Shown one piece after another: positions 24,101 through 36,400 of a stretch of 64,000 nt of DNA. The notes under the pieces are model-generated. The model saw nothing but the letters and a program-made list of their open reading frames with translations. It made no database searches and was not told the DNA's origin. Positions within the stretch are counted from its first letter, which is position 1, and every line of letters starts with the position of its first letter. Source of the stretch: Arenicola marina (taxonomy: Eukaryota > Annelida > Polychaeta > Arenicolidae); assembly GCA_964019135.1 (NCBI GenBank), contig OZ025260.1:29878254-29942253 (forward strand). The letters are read 5' to 3'. The position numbers and the translations under genes were made by a program.

Positions 24101-24483
24101 CTCTTGAGAGCCGTGTAGGCGGGTTGTAGAGAGCCGTGTAGGCGGGCTGTAGAGAGCCGTATAGGCGGGTTGTAGAGAGCCGTGTAGGCGGGTTGTGGAG
24201 AGCCGTGTAGGCGGGCTCTTGAGAGCCGTGTAGGCGGGTTGTAGAGAGCCGTGTAGGCGGGCTGTAGAGAGCCGTATAGGCGGGTTGTAGAGAGCCGTGT
24301 AGGCGGGTTGTGGAGAGCCGTGTAGGCGGGTTGTGGAGAGCCGTGTAGGCGGGTAGAGAGCCGTGTAGGCGGGCTCTTGAGAGCCGTGTAGGCGGGTTGT
24401 AGAGAGCCGTATAGGCGGGTTGTAGAGAGCCATGTAGACGGGCTATAGAGAGCTTTGCTGGCGGGCTGTAGAGAGCCGTGTAG
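21125..24483. repeat. 23-bp minisatellite array, about 146 copies
   Basis: The unit is 23 bp. Its core GAGAGCCGTGTAGGCGGG is followed by a variable pentamer (TTGTA, CTGTA, CTCTT, TTATA, TTGTG). The first ~150 bp (21125-21275) are degenerate CTGTAGA/CTGTAAG units. Because the unit has no stop on the minus strand in the dominant frame, a 591-codon frame opens at 22658-24433. Its product is a three-unit (23-residue) repetition of the LHGSLQPAYTALYNPPTR type. It has no start context, unique domain or signal, so I regard it as a by-product. Confidence 0.97.
23591..24326. repeat. 368-bp higher-order repeat in the 23-bp array
   Basis: The rare variant CGGGCTGTATAGAGTCGTG followed by TAGACGGGCTC occurs at 23591 and again at 23959, exactly 368 bp (16 units) apart. 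The downstream variants follow in nearly the same order, so a 16-unit block was recently duplicated. Confidence 0.8.
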
Positions 24484-24650
24484 ATGGAGGTGGAGATGGA
24501 GGTGGGGGTGGGGGTGGGAGTGGGGGTGGGGGTGGATGTGGAGGTGGAGGTGGGGGTGGGGATGGAAGTGGGTGGGGGTGGATGTGAAGGAGGCGGAGGT
24601 TACTTTGCAGGTGGAGGTGAAGATGTAGGTGGATTTGGAGGTGGAGGTGG
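24484..24650. repeat. G-rich hexamer tract (GGWGGT-like)
   Basis: Degenerate repeats of GGAGGT, GGGGGT and GGTGGA on the plus strand continue directly from the 23-bp array. The tract is quadruplex-prone. Confidence 0.85.
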
Positions 24651-24681
24651 ATAAACGATAAACGATAAACGATAATAAACG
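24651..24681. repeat. (ATAAACG)n microsatellite
   Basis: Three to four copies of the heptamer ATAAACG, the last with a small insertion. Confidence 0.85.
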
Positions 24682-25965
24682 AATATCAGTCCAGTAAAAC
24701 TAAGGCCCAAGCTCATACATTGATTGCGTAAAAAAAAAAGTTGATTGAGTTTAAAAAGGGGCTGTTTCCCGTCCGTTGTTCGTCATTTAACGTAGTACTA
24801 CTACCTTCAGTGAATAAAATCTGCCTGACGTCCTGGTTGGATCTATAGAATTGACGTGTAGACCGCTTAACTATACTGTGAAATTGGATCAAAGATCAAA
24901 AAGATCAAATCAATTGAAATAGGCAAGGTTCCCCGGGCAGAGTTCGTTCTCTTGCTACTGATGGGAAGTTGTGGGCGCGAGACAGTACGGGATTTGTTTG
25001 ATGACGGTTCGGGCGATAGGGCGTTGGGAGAAATATTATTACTGTTGGCACCAAGCCAAGTAGCCCGCCATTATGCGCGGGATAAGGTGATAAGCACCGA
25101 GCGGTAGTGTTGACACATATGCGATAGCGTCGACATGTAAGAGCGAGTTGATACATCCAAGGTGGACCAAGCAGTGCATCCAGTGGTTCGGTTGGATATA
25201 CTTTCAAAACGGCTGCTGGTGCCAATGGGCTGTTGCATACCGCGGCATAGTGGGACAGACAGCTTCATTTTATTAGTATAGATGTGCAAATACTCTATTT
25301 AACTCCACTTTGGTTTGCCATACTCACGAGGTGATGAGACATGATGAGCTGACGAGGTTTCATCTCGAGACTTGGACGGGGCGTTCTGACCCTGGCTTCC
25401 TCCCCCAGCATGATCACCTGCGCAACAGCGAAGAAGGCCAACACTTCTGTCGGGGCTTGCTTTTTTGGTGGGGGGGGGGGGGGGGGTCGGGGGGTGTCGA
25501 GCCTACAAGCTGATATTGAGTGTCTGTGGTTTAATTTGAAAGAAAAATTACAGTAACCTTGTCGACCACAACAAAGCTCAGATCTCTTGACACCAGCCAA
25601 AAAACTAGCCTTGGCATCACGAAGAAAAAATATCTTTTTATGGCATATATTTTTGTGGTAGGTCCATATTCCCCGGGCACAATAAAATTCGTTGGTTTAA
25701 GTAATAAGTTGATTGATGAGATTGGAACACAACTTTTGTATACAGGATGAGAAGGGTACAAAAAAAGTACGAGAGGACATCCAAGCAAAAGTTACCTAAG
25801 TAATAGTAAAACAGTGGCTAATAATAGATATATAATATGGCGCGAAGACTAGTGTAATAGGTATAAAAGTTGGCATCTATAAGCTTACTGATAATCAAAC
25901 CAGGACTGTTTAACAATTGTTTGTATCGCATGCTTCCTACATTTGGTAGGTTATATTTTGATATA

Positions 25966-26008
25966 TAATCTAATCTAATCTAATCTAATCTAATCTAATT
26001 CTAATCTA
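25966..26008. repeat. (CTAAT)n microsatellite
   Basis: About eight pentamers CTAAT/TAATC in tandem with one interruption. Confidence 0.95.
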
Positions 26009-27478
26009 GCCTAACTTGACTTATACCTGATGGATCCCATGCGCTTCCCCTTTGTATTTTAAAAATTGTATCCATCGTTTTAACGTTATTTTAGAGAAAT
26101 GTTCAATTACAAGAGCTATTACGTCACGCCCCATAGATTTCACCTATGACATTAATTACAGTGCACTGTACATTCATGGAGATGGTCAAATACAGAATTC
26201 AGACCCGCCTCTGAACAAAAATGCAGCCATCACTATGACACCTGCAGATATGCTATGTGATACTACTACGCTGAGGCAGAAGATTAACATTCAGATTTAA
26301 CAGAACTTTATAAAAAAATATATATATATAAATATTAGTCCCCAAAAATATCACGTATGCGCGCTGGGAGATAAAAAAAGTGGAAGCTGTGCGAAGGGCG
26401 CCGCAGAGTATACGGTAATTTATTGCACAACTTGCAGGCATAAAAAACAGGCCACAGAACATCAATATAAAAACAAACATCTTAGGGTCTGAAAGGGAGG
26501 GGGTGCACGCGTCCCCTGCACTCCCCCCTCCCCCGTCCCCACCCCTGGCCAGGTGAGTCATAACTTGAAAAGGGGGGGCGGAGGGTGGGGGTGGTGGCTT
26601 TTTTTTCCGCACTTAGTGCAGCACCGTTTAGCACTTAGTCATAGCGCCCCCGTGCAGCACTTAGTCCTTCAGCACTTCAGCACTGTGCCTTTCTGACTGG
26701 CCGCCGGTAATTTTACCAGTATTTACCAGCCATTTGGCAGGAGCTTTCTTTGAACAGTCTCTCGTGCATGTGTATTAGAACGGATTGACGAGAAAAAGCG
26801 GCCCCAGTGATGTATCGCTTTACCCCCACCACCCCTCTGCAGCTAGGACAACCCCCTCCCATGTATTGGGGGTAATGATGGTGCAGAGGCGCATCCTAGG
26901 ACATCTCGGAAACATATCTCCTCTCTACCTTAACCCTTCTCATCGTCGCGATATGACGCACAGTTAAAGCGTTTTATTTTAACCAACCAAACAACGTAGT
27001 CCGTGATGCCAAGTTTCCATTTAAATATCCTCCACTAAAATATTGGTAAAACACCCACATGTACTCAAGTTGTCGCATTAAATACGATATAGGCCTATAT
27101 GACAAGCAATTTCCATGTTTAACTTGTATATAGAATGTGTGTTCCGCAAGGGACTATTTAACTTGGTCCCATAGGGCTATACAGTTCTCGCGATCGGGCC
27201 GCGAGACTTCAGTTTTGGGGACAAACAAACACACGTGCTCCATGTTGAAGTATAGGCAGCTACAAGTCAATTTCTTTCCAGGTTTATTCTAAAGACTATG
27301 AGTACCATTTCACTAAACATGGCTATGGGAGATATAGGTTAAAATATTTGGAGGCGATGAAGCGCAGAACTTTGGGAATATACAAGGAAAAATCCGTCGT
27401 CAAAACACTCGAAAGCTAAAAATAACGTTCTAAATTTAGGCCTACACCCGGGCTTTCGCAAGGTCACCAAACAGCGAG

Positions 27479-27747
27479 TGACGTCACAGAGTTTCGCGTG
27501 CCTCCGCGGTAACAAAAATGGCGAGAGCAAGTGATCGACTTAACCATTCCGCTGTCAAAATGTGCAGTGCATGGAGTAACAACACACGGGTGCGTCATTA
27601 AACCACATGGTAAAGATAAAATAAGACCAGTTGGATGATTTCGTATCACATTTGGATCACGAAAAGACCAAGTTTCTTCATTTGTGTAAGTTTTCTGTTT
27701 GAAGCGTTGCGCCAACGTTGTCACCGATGAGAATCCGTGTGACGTCC
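27479..27747. promoter_or_regulatory. CRE-containing, possibly promoter-like region
   Basis: A perfect CRE palindrome TGACGTCA is at 27479-27486 and a CRE-like TGACGTCC at 27740-27747. Between them lie a CpG-containing AAAATGGCGAGAG word and a donor-like GTAAGT (27686-27691). The frame starting at the ATG of that word ends after 27 codons. Either a short 5' exon of an unseen gene or coincidence. Confidence 0.22.
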
Positions 27748-28521
27748 TAATGCTTCGTTTTCTGCGCGCGGTATCTATGGTTACGCAACAACGCTCCTTC
27801 TATATGGACTGAGCGGGTGAGGACAATGGTGCTCTTTTTGTCGTAGAACTGTAAACATGGATGATTTGGCTCAAAATACAACGCTTCCAACGGTCTCATC
27901 GAACGGACCACATGCATTATGGAGAGATAAATGTCTTGTCTTTAACTATATTATGGTTTTATATTTAACGATGCCTGGACCAAAGCAAGCAAAAAATAGT
28001 TTCACACCCACTCGATTCTTTAGGCACAAACCACGCAGCTGGCCGGTTCCCAACACTAAAACGTTGACTACAATGAGTGCGCGTCACGCAGTTGCAGCAA
28101 GGCACCAGCGTGATGCGCACTCGTTCTAAGAGCAGGGTAGGGTGGGGCAAGACGCCCAGGCGGGGTAAAGCGCCCATGCCCAAAATAACCCAGACGCGCA
28201 TGTTCTGGAAGACTATGAGTGACGCATACGTGTCACGTGATAATAGCCGAACGTCTTCTGGAAGCGTGGGCTCGAGTATGCAAAAATAAGTATAACATTG
28301 ACAATTTCCCATTATGACCTCCTTTTTTGTAAAATTGCTCGAGAATTATTGGCTCACCATAGCTGACTTATCATGAATCAGGTCTGATTACCAGGTCAGT
28401 CACAATAACAAGATTATAAGCTGTTACGATGTGTCTGTTAAATTGGGCGATAATTACATAAAGGCGGGCTAGGCTAAAAAACTTTACTGTTGTCTGATGG
28501 GGTAAAACGCCCATTTCATTT

Positions 28522-28585
28522 TGGGGCAAAACGCCTACCAGACTATTTGGTAAAGTGTTACCCCATTGGTAGGCGTTTTGCCCCA
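28522..28585. repeat. perfect 19-bp inverted repeat
   Basis: TGGGGCAAAACGCCTACCA at 28522-28540 is perfectly inverted at 28567-28585, with a 26-bp spacer. It lies within the 28.1-28.95 kb TIR element. Confidence 0.92.
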
Positions 28586-28737
28586 TTATCAATCCTCTCA
28601 TTAAAAATATATTTCTTGTTTAACACATAAAACGAAAATTCGCCTACTTTAATAATGTTCATCATATTGGAACGTGACAGAAATGCTTAAAGCTGCTCAT
28701 ACATATATTATTCACCTATATCATGACTTTAAAAACA

Positions 28738-28771
28738 GGGCGTTTTGCCCCCGGCGTGGGGCAAAACGCCC
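28738..28771. repeat. perfect 14-bp stem hairpin
   Basis: GGGCGTTTTGCCCC (28738-28751) and GGGGCAAAACGCCC (28758-28771) form a perfect GC-rich stem with a 6-base loop (CGGCGT). Confidence 0.93.
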
Positions 28772-29160
28772 CAAAAATAGAATTTTTCCTTTTCGTTTTC
28801 CACACCTTACGGTTAACATTTACAAAATCCATGTATCATTAACGTAGAGCCATGCGTGATGAAGGTCTCTGACGTTATCTAGATTTGCTCGTATCATACT
28901 GAAAATAAATATGGCGCATCTTGCTTAAGGTAGGCGTCTTGCCCCACTCTACAACACTTGTTTTTTTGTTGGTCCCCAAAAGACCTAAACCGGAAACAGA
29001 ACCCGCGAGAACTGTACAGCCCTAATAGCGTCAATGTCTAGCATCAACGGCCTGTACGTGTTGCCTACCTTCCGGTTGTTTGCCTTAACACGCTTCACAC
29101 ACAAGATCGGCTAAAGCTGTCCTTGGATGCACAACTAACCACTGAAGATCTGTACATATG

Positions 29161-30634
29161 CCGTGTTCACAAACATCCCTAGGCTTGAGCAAAATCTTTT
29201 TACTCAAGTAAAAAGATTTTGCTCCGCCAGGAATATGCAGCAAGCCGAGTTCTCCAAAATTCCTGAGTAAAGTCCTTCGCAAGTACTTTCTCGAGCAAAT
29301 TTCTGATGCGAGATGCGCGCGAAACACCTTGGAGGCTAGGTTATATCTCATAGAATTGTTCACAATAAGAATTGTTCTCCAATTATTTCCCTAAAGGATC
29401 CATAAATCTTTGAGATGAGCAAACAAACAGCTTAACTTTGCAGGAAATGAGTGGGCCCATTTCTATAAATGAATGAAATCGATTCAAATAAGCTTACTGA
29501 TTAAAATATGTAATCCGGGGCTTGTTTTCTCAAACTAATAATAAAGCTTCTAAAGATAGCTCATAGAATTATAGTCTAGGTAACAAATCTATGGGCTATG
29601 ATGTCTATTCTGAATTAAGTACTGAAAAGTTTTACTTGACTGTGTGTGCATTTCCCACACGTTAACACCAGACAAGACTACACTTACACTTGCCGATTAA
29701 ATCCACATTATCTAAACCCCCTCCGCAAGCTGGCAGGCGACAAAACGGGCAAGTCTGGACAGATATACATGGATGGATATATGACGAACCCACTGGCTCG
29801 GAATAACATTTTGTACTTGTAACGTTAGCCTACAATGCTATATTTAGCCAAATTAAAGTTAAACCGCACTGCTGACAGCGTGCTCGCCCGCCATGGTCAG
29901 TGCGTGTATCCATGACTAATGACGTCAATAATGAAATAAATGATACAATGTTGCAAAGATCTTGAGTGCACATCACGCGCACTGTAGATGTACACTGATG
30001 AGTACACAATGTTATTCCGACTGACCCAGTGGGTTCGTACTATGGATACATATCTGCTTATCAATTGACGTGCCCGTTTATTTCGCCTGCCAGCTTGCGG
30101 AGGACTGGATTAGATAATTAAATGGATTGAATCGGCAAATGTAAGTGTAGTCTAGCCTTGTGTTAACGTTAAACTTTGTGAAATGCATAGGCCTACACTG
30201 CTACCGTCCCGGGCCTACAGTCTAACAGTTTTTGCATAGATATAATTAAAGCTTCAATAGTTTTAGGAAACATCTAGGCCTAGGCTATATGAATTTGAAT
30301 CGGCTTTAGGAATGGGCCCAGTCATTCCTTACAAAGCTCTTCGTTTGCTCATCTCTAAGATATGGATAATGTAGCCTTTGTATAGGGAGATATTTGCGGA
30401 ACAATTCTTAATGTTAACAATTCTATGACTATTTCGCTATTATTATTAGGCGAAGCACATTTGCAAAACTCTTGCGCGCATCTTCCTTGAGGAATTTGCT
30501 TGAGAATTTACTTTTATAGGACTTTACTTGGGAATGTTTTTGAAACGCTTCTCCGGTAAATTCCTTACGGAGCAAATATTCTTTTCCTTGAGCAAAAATA
30601 AATTTTTCCTTATAAGAAATGTTTGTGAACACGG
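29161..30634. mobile_element. 1.47-kb foldback-type element with long inverted arms
   Basis: The left arm, about 29161-29817, and the right arm, about 30001-30634, are diverged inverted copies, with a 183-bp spacer. Both tips read CCGTGTTCACAAACAT (29161-29176; inverted at 30619-30634) without mismatch. Other matching landmarks are GAGATGAGCAAAC and TGGGCCCATT in the outer third, TCCGCAAGCTGGCAGGCGA in the middle, and CGGAATAACATT at the inner ends. There is no coding capacity. This fits a non-autonomous, long-TIR DNA transposon. Divergence and small indels between the arms suggest it is not recent. Confidence 0.8.
29187..29224. repeat. 38-bp near-perfect palindrome at the left tip of the foldback element
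   Basis: Two 19-bp halves centred on 29205/29206 match at 18 of 19 positions (left half starts GAGCAAAATCTTTTTAC). The right arm has no clear equivalent, so the palindrome appears to be a secondary change in the left arm. Confidence 0.88.
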
Positions 30635-30644
30635 GCCCAGAGCA

Positions 30645-30668
30645 AATTCCTAGGAATTCCTAGGAATT
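30645..30668. repeat. perfect 24-bp palindrome
   Basis: Two overlapping copies of AATTCCTAGGAATT form a fully self-complementary 24-mer, 11 bp outside the right tip of the foldback element. Confidence 0.93.
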
Positions 30669-33453
30669 GCTAGATCCTCCCAAGACGTAAAGGAATTATA
30701 CGACAACATGTTTCTTTTGGTCAAGTTATTTTCTAAAAGCTCCATTGCTACCTTCTGGACAATGGAATAACAATGCGCACTGCTACATCGCAGATGCTGC
30801 TCAGGTCACCGGCTCCTCGGTTCTCTTGCTTGAACATTTTCTTAAGCTGAAAGGTTCTTTACAATGTCAATGATAAGGGGCTCTCTAGATTACATTGAAT
30901 GAAGAAACTAAAGCCAAGAACATCTATTGGAGTGGTTGACATGTCTATAGATTTAGTTTCTTTTTGATTCTAGGAATCCATGTACTTCATATGCATAGAG
31001 GTCAAAGTTCACCTGGCTTTGCTCTGATTACGGTCTCAGCTGGACCATACAACACAGAATAACACACTGAGCACCGCATGAAAGCTTGCTTGTCTTTTCC
31101 ATATGCAAGAGGTATGTTGCAAAGTCACTTTGAATTTCTCCATCTATGTATGATCCCAGCCGTTTCGTCATTAGTGTGTTGTCCCGGTTTGCCCAGTTCC
31201 GTTCTCTCATGGAGAAAAACCAACGGATGCTGTTAGCCTCATAGCTTTTATAGATGTTGAGATTATTGACACCTTTAGTGGTTATACTGGTCTCGTTAAG
31301 TTGTTCAAATGTTGTTGTTAATGGTTAGTTGTTACTGGCGGTTAAATCTGCAATTTGAGGCGCAAAACCCGTTAAGCGACAAACTTATTTTGAAAAAAAA
31401 CGCGTTAAAAACAGGTTAACTCTTGTCTATGTTACAAAATATTTTAACTTGGTCCAAAATATTTTGAGAGTGAAGGGCAAGCCATATTGCCCACCACCAA
31501 CAAACACCTATTTTGTAAACTAGTAAATAAAAGTGACTGGTACATACATACATACGACTTTGGTGCGTAGTCTTAAGCATGGACTAGCATTATCCTATAA
31601 ACAATCTATAACACGACACTGACACTGACTATTTTGCAGGTACCAGTGTCAATAAAAATAACAATTCTCATGTCTTCAGTACAAACTGGTGTCAGAGGAT
31701 TATGGCAAAGTCGAAATAATCAGTATAGCATTAATTTTTCAGATTTCAGATGGATTAGCGCAAATGAAAAAAAACACATACACCATGCACGAACAACGGA
31801 AGAAATGTGAAAAACAGTGAAAAGACGACAACAATATTTTTCGATCTCAGCTTGCCACATGTTGCAAAGCAAATTGAAGGTTTGTTACGATACAGCCGTG
31901 CAGACCAGAGATTATAATTAAGTTATGTCGTGTTGTATTTAAGTTATCCGCAAGACTTCTGCGGACTCCTGCTGCCCTGATCCCACCGTCGTGCCACGGC
32001 GAGTGCACTCTAAAACCTGGCACGGACTAAAATTAAACACGGCCTACGTGGGATCATGCCTGTGGACCCCTACACTCCAACCTCACGTTTCCGGGCATTC
32101 TGGAGTTCGCCTTCCTGGCTTCGATCCCTGCCTTCCTATTGGCCAGGCATACATTATCCTAGGCGTGGCAACAGAACTTAGTTGTTTTAGCTGGCTCAAT
32201 CTGTGTTTCTGCCCAATATTCAAGTATTAGTTAGTTTAGTTAAAGACCACGCCGATATTGGTATTTAGGCTCAAAGGAAAGCCCGTGGCTCGAACTGACC
32301 ATTTATATATACAGATTCGAGCCACAACAATCCCTTGTAGTCTAAAAATAAGTAATTGTGGTTTTGTCATACCAATTATTGACGCCAGGTCGCATGTCTG
32401 CCTAATTAACCGTTTTATAAAATATCGAGCTATATTAAAGTCGACACAGTCGGAAAGGGCGCGCGCAGACCTTTGTACTGGTATAATTGATGTTACGGTT
32501 GCATGCGTTTGAAGAATGCTATATGTAATCTCCGGTGTCCCAGGAAACACAAATTAAAGCCTGGTCAGGAAAATCTAATGAGCTCGCCTTGGTTCTGGAG
32601 GCTGGCTCACAATCGCGTCCGCCAGCGGTCAATATAAGGGCCTGCTGCCGGACGAGCATACACATCACCACCGGGAGCCAAGACCAAGATCACCAGCCTC
32701 GAAACCACGAAGAGCTACTCCTGACCAGCGCCTACCTCGGGACCCGGAGATTTGCTGTTAATATTTAATAGAAGCGAGTGAAATCACGCCACGAGGACTT
32801 ATTGGTCTACGGACCCCCGTAGCAGGTTTAAAGGACGATATTAGTTGTGACAGTCGAAGCACAAAATAGACCAATCTTACCGCTGGGGAGCGCATCGTCC
32901 CATGTAGTCAATTAACGATAGGACTCACAGAATTCCGCCCACACACACACACACCCATCACTCCCCCTGTCACCCTACACACACACATCACACCCCTCTC
33001 ACACACACACACACACACACACAACCTCCTCCTCCCCCACACTCAGACCCCCCTCCCCGCACCAACCAATGGTTTCCGTTTTTGGACACCTGCTTAAGAA
33101 AGGGGCCAACGAACATGAGACGTGAACATGAGATTTTCGAGCTGCCTGGTCTGTTAAAATGTCCCTCACCATCATCACTATGCTCTGACCCCCCTCCTAT
33201 TGAGCCGCTATTGTGCTGGCGCGGTGTGAACCATTAGGCCAATTTCCTGTGATCACGTGACGCAAGTATTGATAGCGTCAGCGGGTAATACGCAGCCCCC
33301 ATCCATTCTCCCTCCCTCCTTGTCCTCCAACAGGAGCACCATCGCTAACTCCCCTTACGTACTCTCCACTAGTTCCTTTTATCGGTCAAAAGATGGGCCT
33401 TTAGGGTCGAACAGCGAGAAGACCGCCCATCGGGCAGGCATCTATGCCACAGG
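30669..33453. other. gene-free stretch
   Basis: About 2.8 kb of unique sequence; frames are under 110 codons and random-looking. A CA-rich microsatellite lies at 32941-33022. No RNA gene recognised. Confidence 0.55.
32941..33022. repeat. (CA)n microsatellite, interrupted
   Basis: Three blocks of CA dinucleotides (about 32941-32956, 32978-32988, 33000-33022) separated by C/T-rich sequence. Confidence 0.92.
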
Positions 33454-36400
33454 GCCATCCTAGGGCATAATCCCCATTGCCCACACTGACCATCCCCAGT
33501 CATCATCCCTATTACCCACACAGACCATCCCCAGTCATCATCCCTATTGCCCACACAGACCACCCCCAGTCATCATCCCTATTACCCACTCAGACCATCC
33601 CCAGTCATCATCCCTATTGCCCACACTGGCCATCCCCAGTCATCTTCCCTATTACCCACACAGACCATCCCCAGTCATCACCCCTATTGCCCACACTGAC
33701 CATCCCCAGTCATCACCCCTATTGCCCACACTGACCACCCCAGTCATCATCACTATTGCCCACACAGACCATCCCCAGTCATCACCCCTATTGCCCACAC
33801 AGACCATCCCCAGTCATCATCCCTATTACCCACACAGACCATCCCCAGTCATCATCCCTATTGCCCACACAGACCATCCCCAGTTATCATCCCTATTGCC
33901 CTCACAGACCATCCCCAGTCATCATCCCTATTGCCCACACAGACCATCCCCAGTCATTATCCCTATTACCCACACAGACCACCCCCAGTCATCATCCCTA
34001 TTGCCCACTCAGACCACCCCAGTCATCATCCCTATTTTCCTCACATACCATCACGAGTCATCATCCCCAGTCATCATCCCTATTACCCACACAAGACTGT
34101 CCCATCCATAATCCCTATTGCCCACACAGACCATCCCCAGTCATCATCCCTATTGCCCACACTGACCATTCCCAGTCATAATTCCTATTGCCCACACAGA
34201 CCATCCCCAGTCATCATCCCTATTACCCACACAGACCACCCCCAATCATCATCCCTATTACCCACACAGACCACCCCCAGTCATCATCCCTATTGCCCAC
34301 TCAGACCACCCCAGTCATCATCCCTATTTTCCTCACATACCATCACGAGTCATCATCCCCAGTCATCATCCTTAATGCCCAAATAGACCATCCCCAGTCA
34401 TCATCCCTATTACCCACACTGACCACCCCAGTCATCATCCCTATTGCCCACACTGGCCATCCCCAGTCATCATCCCTATTGCCCACACTGACCACCCCAG
34501 TCATCATCCCTATTGCCCACACTGGCCATCCCCAGTCATCATCCCCATTGCCCACACAAGACAGCCCCATCCATAATCCCCATTGCCCACTCAGACCATC
34601 CCCAGTCATCATCCCTATTGCCCACTCAGACCACCCCCAGTCATCATCCCTATTGCCCACACAGACCACCCCAGTCATCATCCCTATTGCCCACACAGAC
34701 CACCCCAGTCATCATCCCTATTGCCCACTCAGACCACCCCCAGTCATCATCCCTATTGCCCACAAAGACCATCCCCAGTCATCATCCCTATTACCCACAC
34801 AGACCATCCCCAGTCATCATCCCTATTGCCCACACAGACCATCCCCAGTCATTATCCATATTGCCTACAAAGACCATCCCCAGTCATCACCCCTATTGCC
34901 CACACAGACCATCCCCAGTCATTATCCATATTGCCCACAAAGACCATCCCCAGTCATCATCCCTATTGCCCACACAGACCATCCCCAGTCATTATCCATA
35001 TTGCCCACACAGACCATCCCCAGTCATTATCCCTATTACCCACAATGACCATCCCCAGTCATCATCCCTATTGCCCACACAGACCATCCCCAGTCATCAT
35101 CCCTATTGCCCACACAGACCATCCCCAGTCATCATCCCTATTGCCCACACAGACCATCCCCAATCATCATCCCTATTGCCCACACAGACCATCCCCAGTC
35201 ATCATCCCTATTGCCCACACAGACCATCCCCAGCCATCATCCCTATTGCCCACACAGACCATCCCCAGTCATCATCCCTATTGCCCACACAGACCATCCC
35301 CAGTCATCATCCCTATTGCCCACACAGACCATCCCCAGTCATCATCCCTATTGCCCACACAGACCATCCCCAGTCATCATCCCTATTGCCCACACAGACC
35401 ATCCCCAGTCATTATCCATATTACCTACAAAGACCATCCCCAGTCATCACCCCTATTGCCCACACAGACCATCCCCAGTCATTATCCATATTGCCCACAA
35501 AGACCATCCCCAGTCATCATCCCTATTGCCCACACAGACCATCCCCAGTCATTATCCATATTGCCCACACAGACCATCCCCAGTCATTATCCCTATTACC
35601 CACAATGACCATCCCCAGTCATCATCCCTATTGCCCACACAGACCATCCCCAGTCATCATCCCTATTGCCCACACAGACCATCCCCAGTCATCATCCCTA
35701 TTGCCCACACAGACCATCCCCAATCATCATCCCTATTGCCCACACAGACCATCCCCAGTCATCATCCCTATTGCCCACACAGACCATCCCCAGCCATTAT
35801 CCCTATTGCCCACACAGACCATCCCGTCATCATCCCTATTGCCCACACAGACCATCCCCAGTCATCATCCCTATTGCCCACACAGACCATCCCCAGTCAT
35901 CATCCCTATTGCCCACACAGACCATCCCCAGTCATCATCCCTATTGCCCACACAGACCATCCCCAGGCATCATCCCTATTACCCACACAGACCATCCCCA
36001 GTCATTATCCATATTGCCCACACAGACCATCCCCAGTTATCATCCCTATTGCCCACACAGACCATCCCCAGTCATCATCCCTATTGCCCACACAGACCAT
36101 CCCCAGTCATTATCCATATTGCCAACACAGACCATCCCCAGTCATCATCCCCATTGCCCACACAGACCATCCCCAGTCATTATCCATATTGCCCACACAG
36201 ACCATCCCCAGTCATTATCCCTATTGCCCACAAAGACCATCCCCAGGCATCATCCCTATTGCCCACACAGACCATCACCAGTCATCATCCCTATTGCCCA
36301 CACAGACCATCCCCAGTCATTATCCATATTGCCTACAAAGACCATCCCCAGTCATTATCCCTATTACCCAAACAGACCATCCCCAGTCATCATCCCTATT

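Larger units (their letters stand above)
24682..28137. other. gene-free stretch
   Basis: About 3.4 kb without a recognisable exon. Contains a poly-G run (about 25470-25487), a pentanucleotide microsatellite (25966-26008), a short patch of AGCACTTAGT words (about 26608-26680) and a CRE-containing region near 27.5 kb. Frames reach about 119 codons and look random. Confidence 0.55.
28138..28951. mobile_element. TIR element built from GGGGCAAAACGCC motifs
   Basis: TAGGGTGGGGCAAGACGCC at 28138-28156 and its inverted counterpart at 28933-28951 match at 18 of 19 positions and bound an 814-bp segment. Inside, related motifs recur: GGGGTAAAGCGCCC (28162), GGGGTAAAACGCCC (28499), and two inverted pairs described separately. 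No transposase-like frame is visible, so this would be a non-autonomous DNA element. A target-site duplication was not resolved. Confidence 0.6.

Noticed and set aside
22658..24433. 591-codon minus-strand frame as a repeat protein gene
   Set aside because: It is wholly inside the 23-bp array with no flanking exon or signal peptide. Kept only as a finding to test.
24651..24681. Telomere-like repeat
   Set aside because: ATAAACG is not a known animal telomere unit and only a few copies are present. The CTAAT run at 25966 also does not match TTAGGG.
27519..27691. THAP-domain-like first exon
   Set aside because: A short MCSAW...RVRH stretch followed further on by a GTAAGT donor recalls THAP exons, but the frame stops after 27 codons and the second zinc cysteine is absent. 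Too weak even for a pseudogene call.
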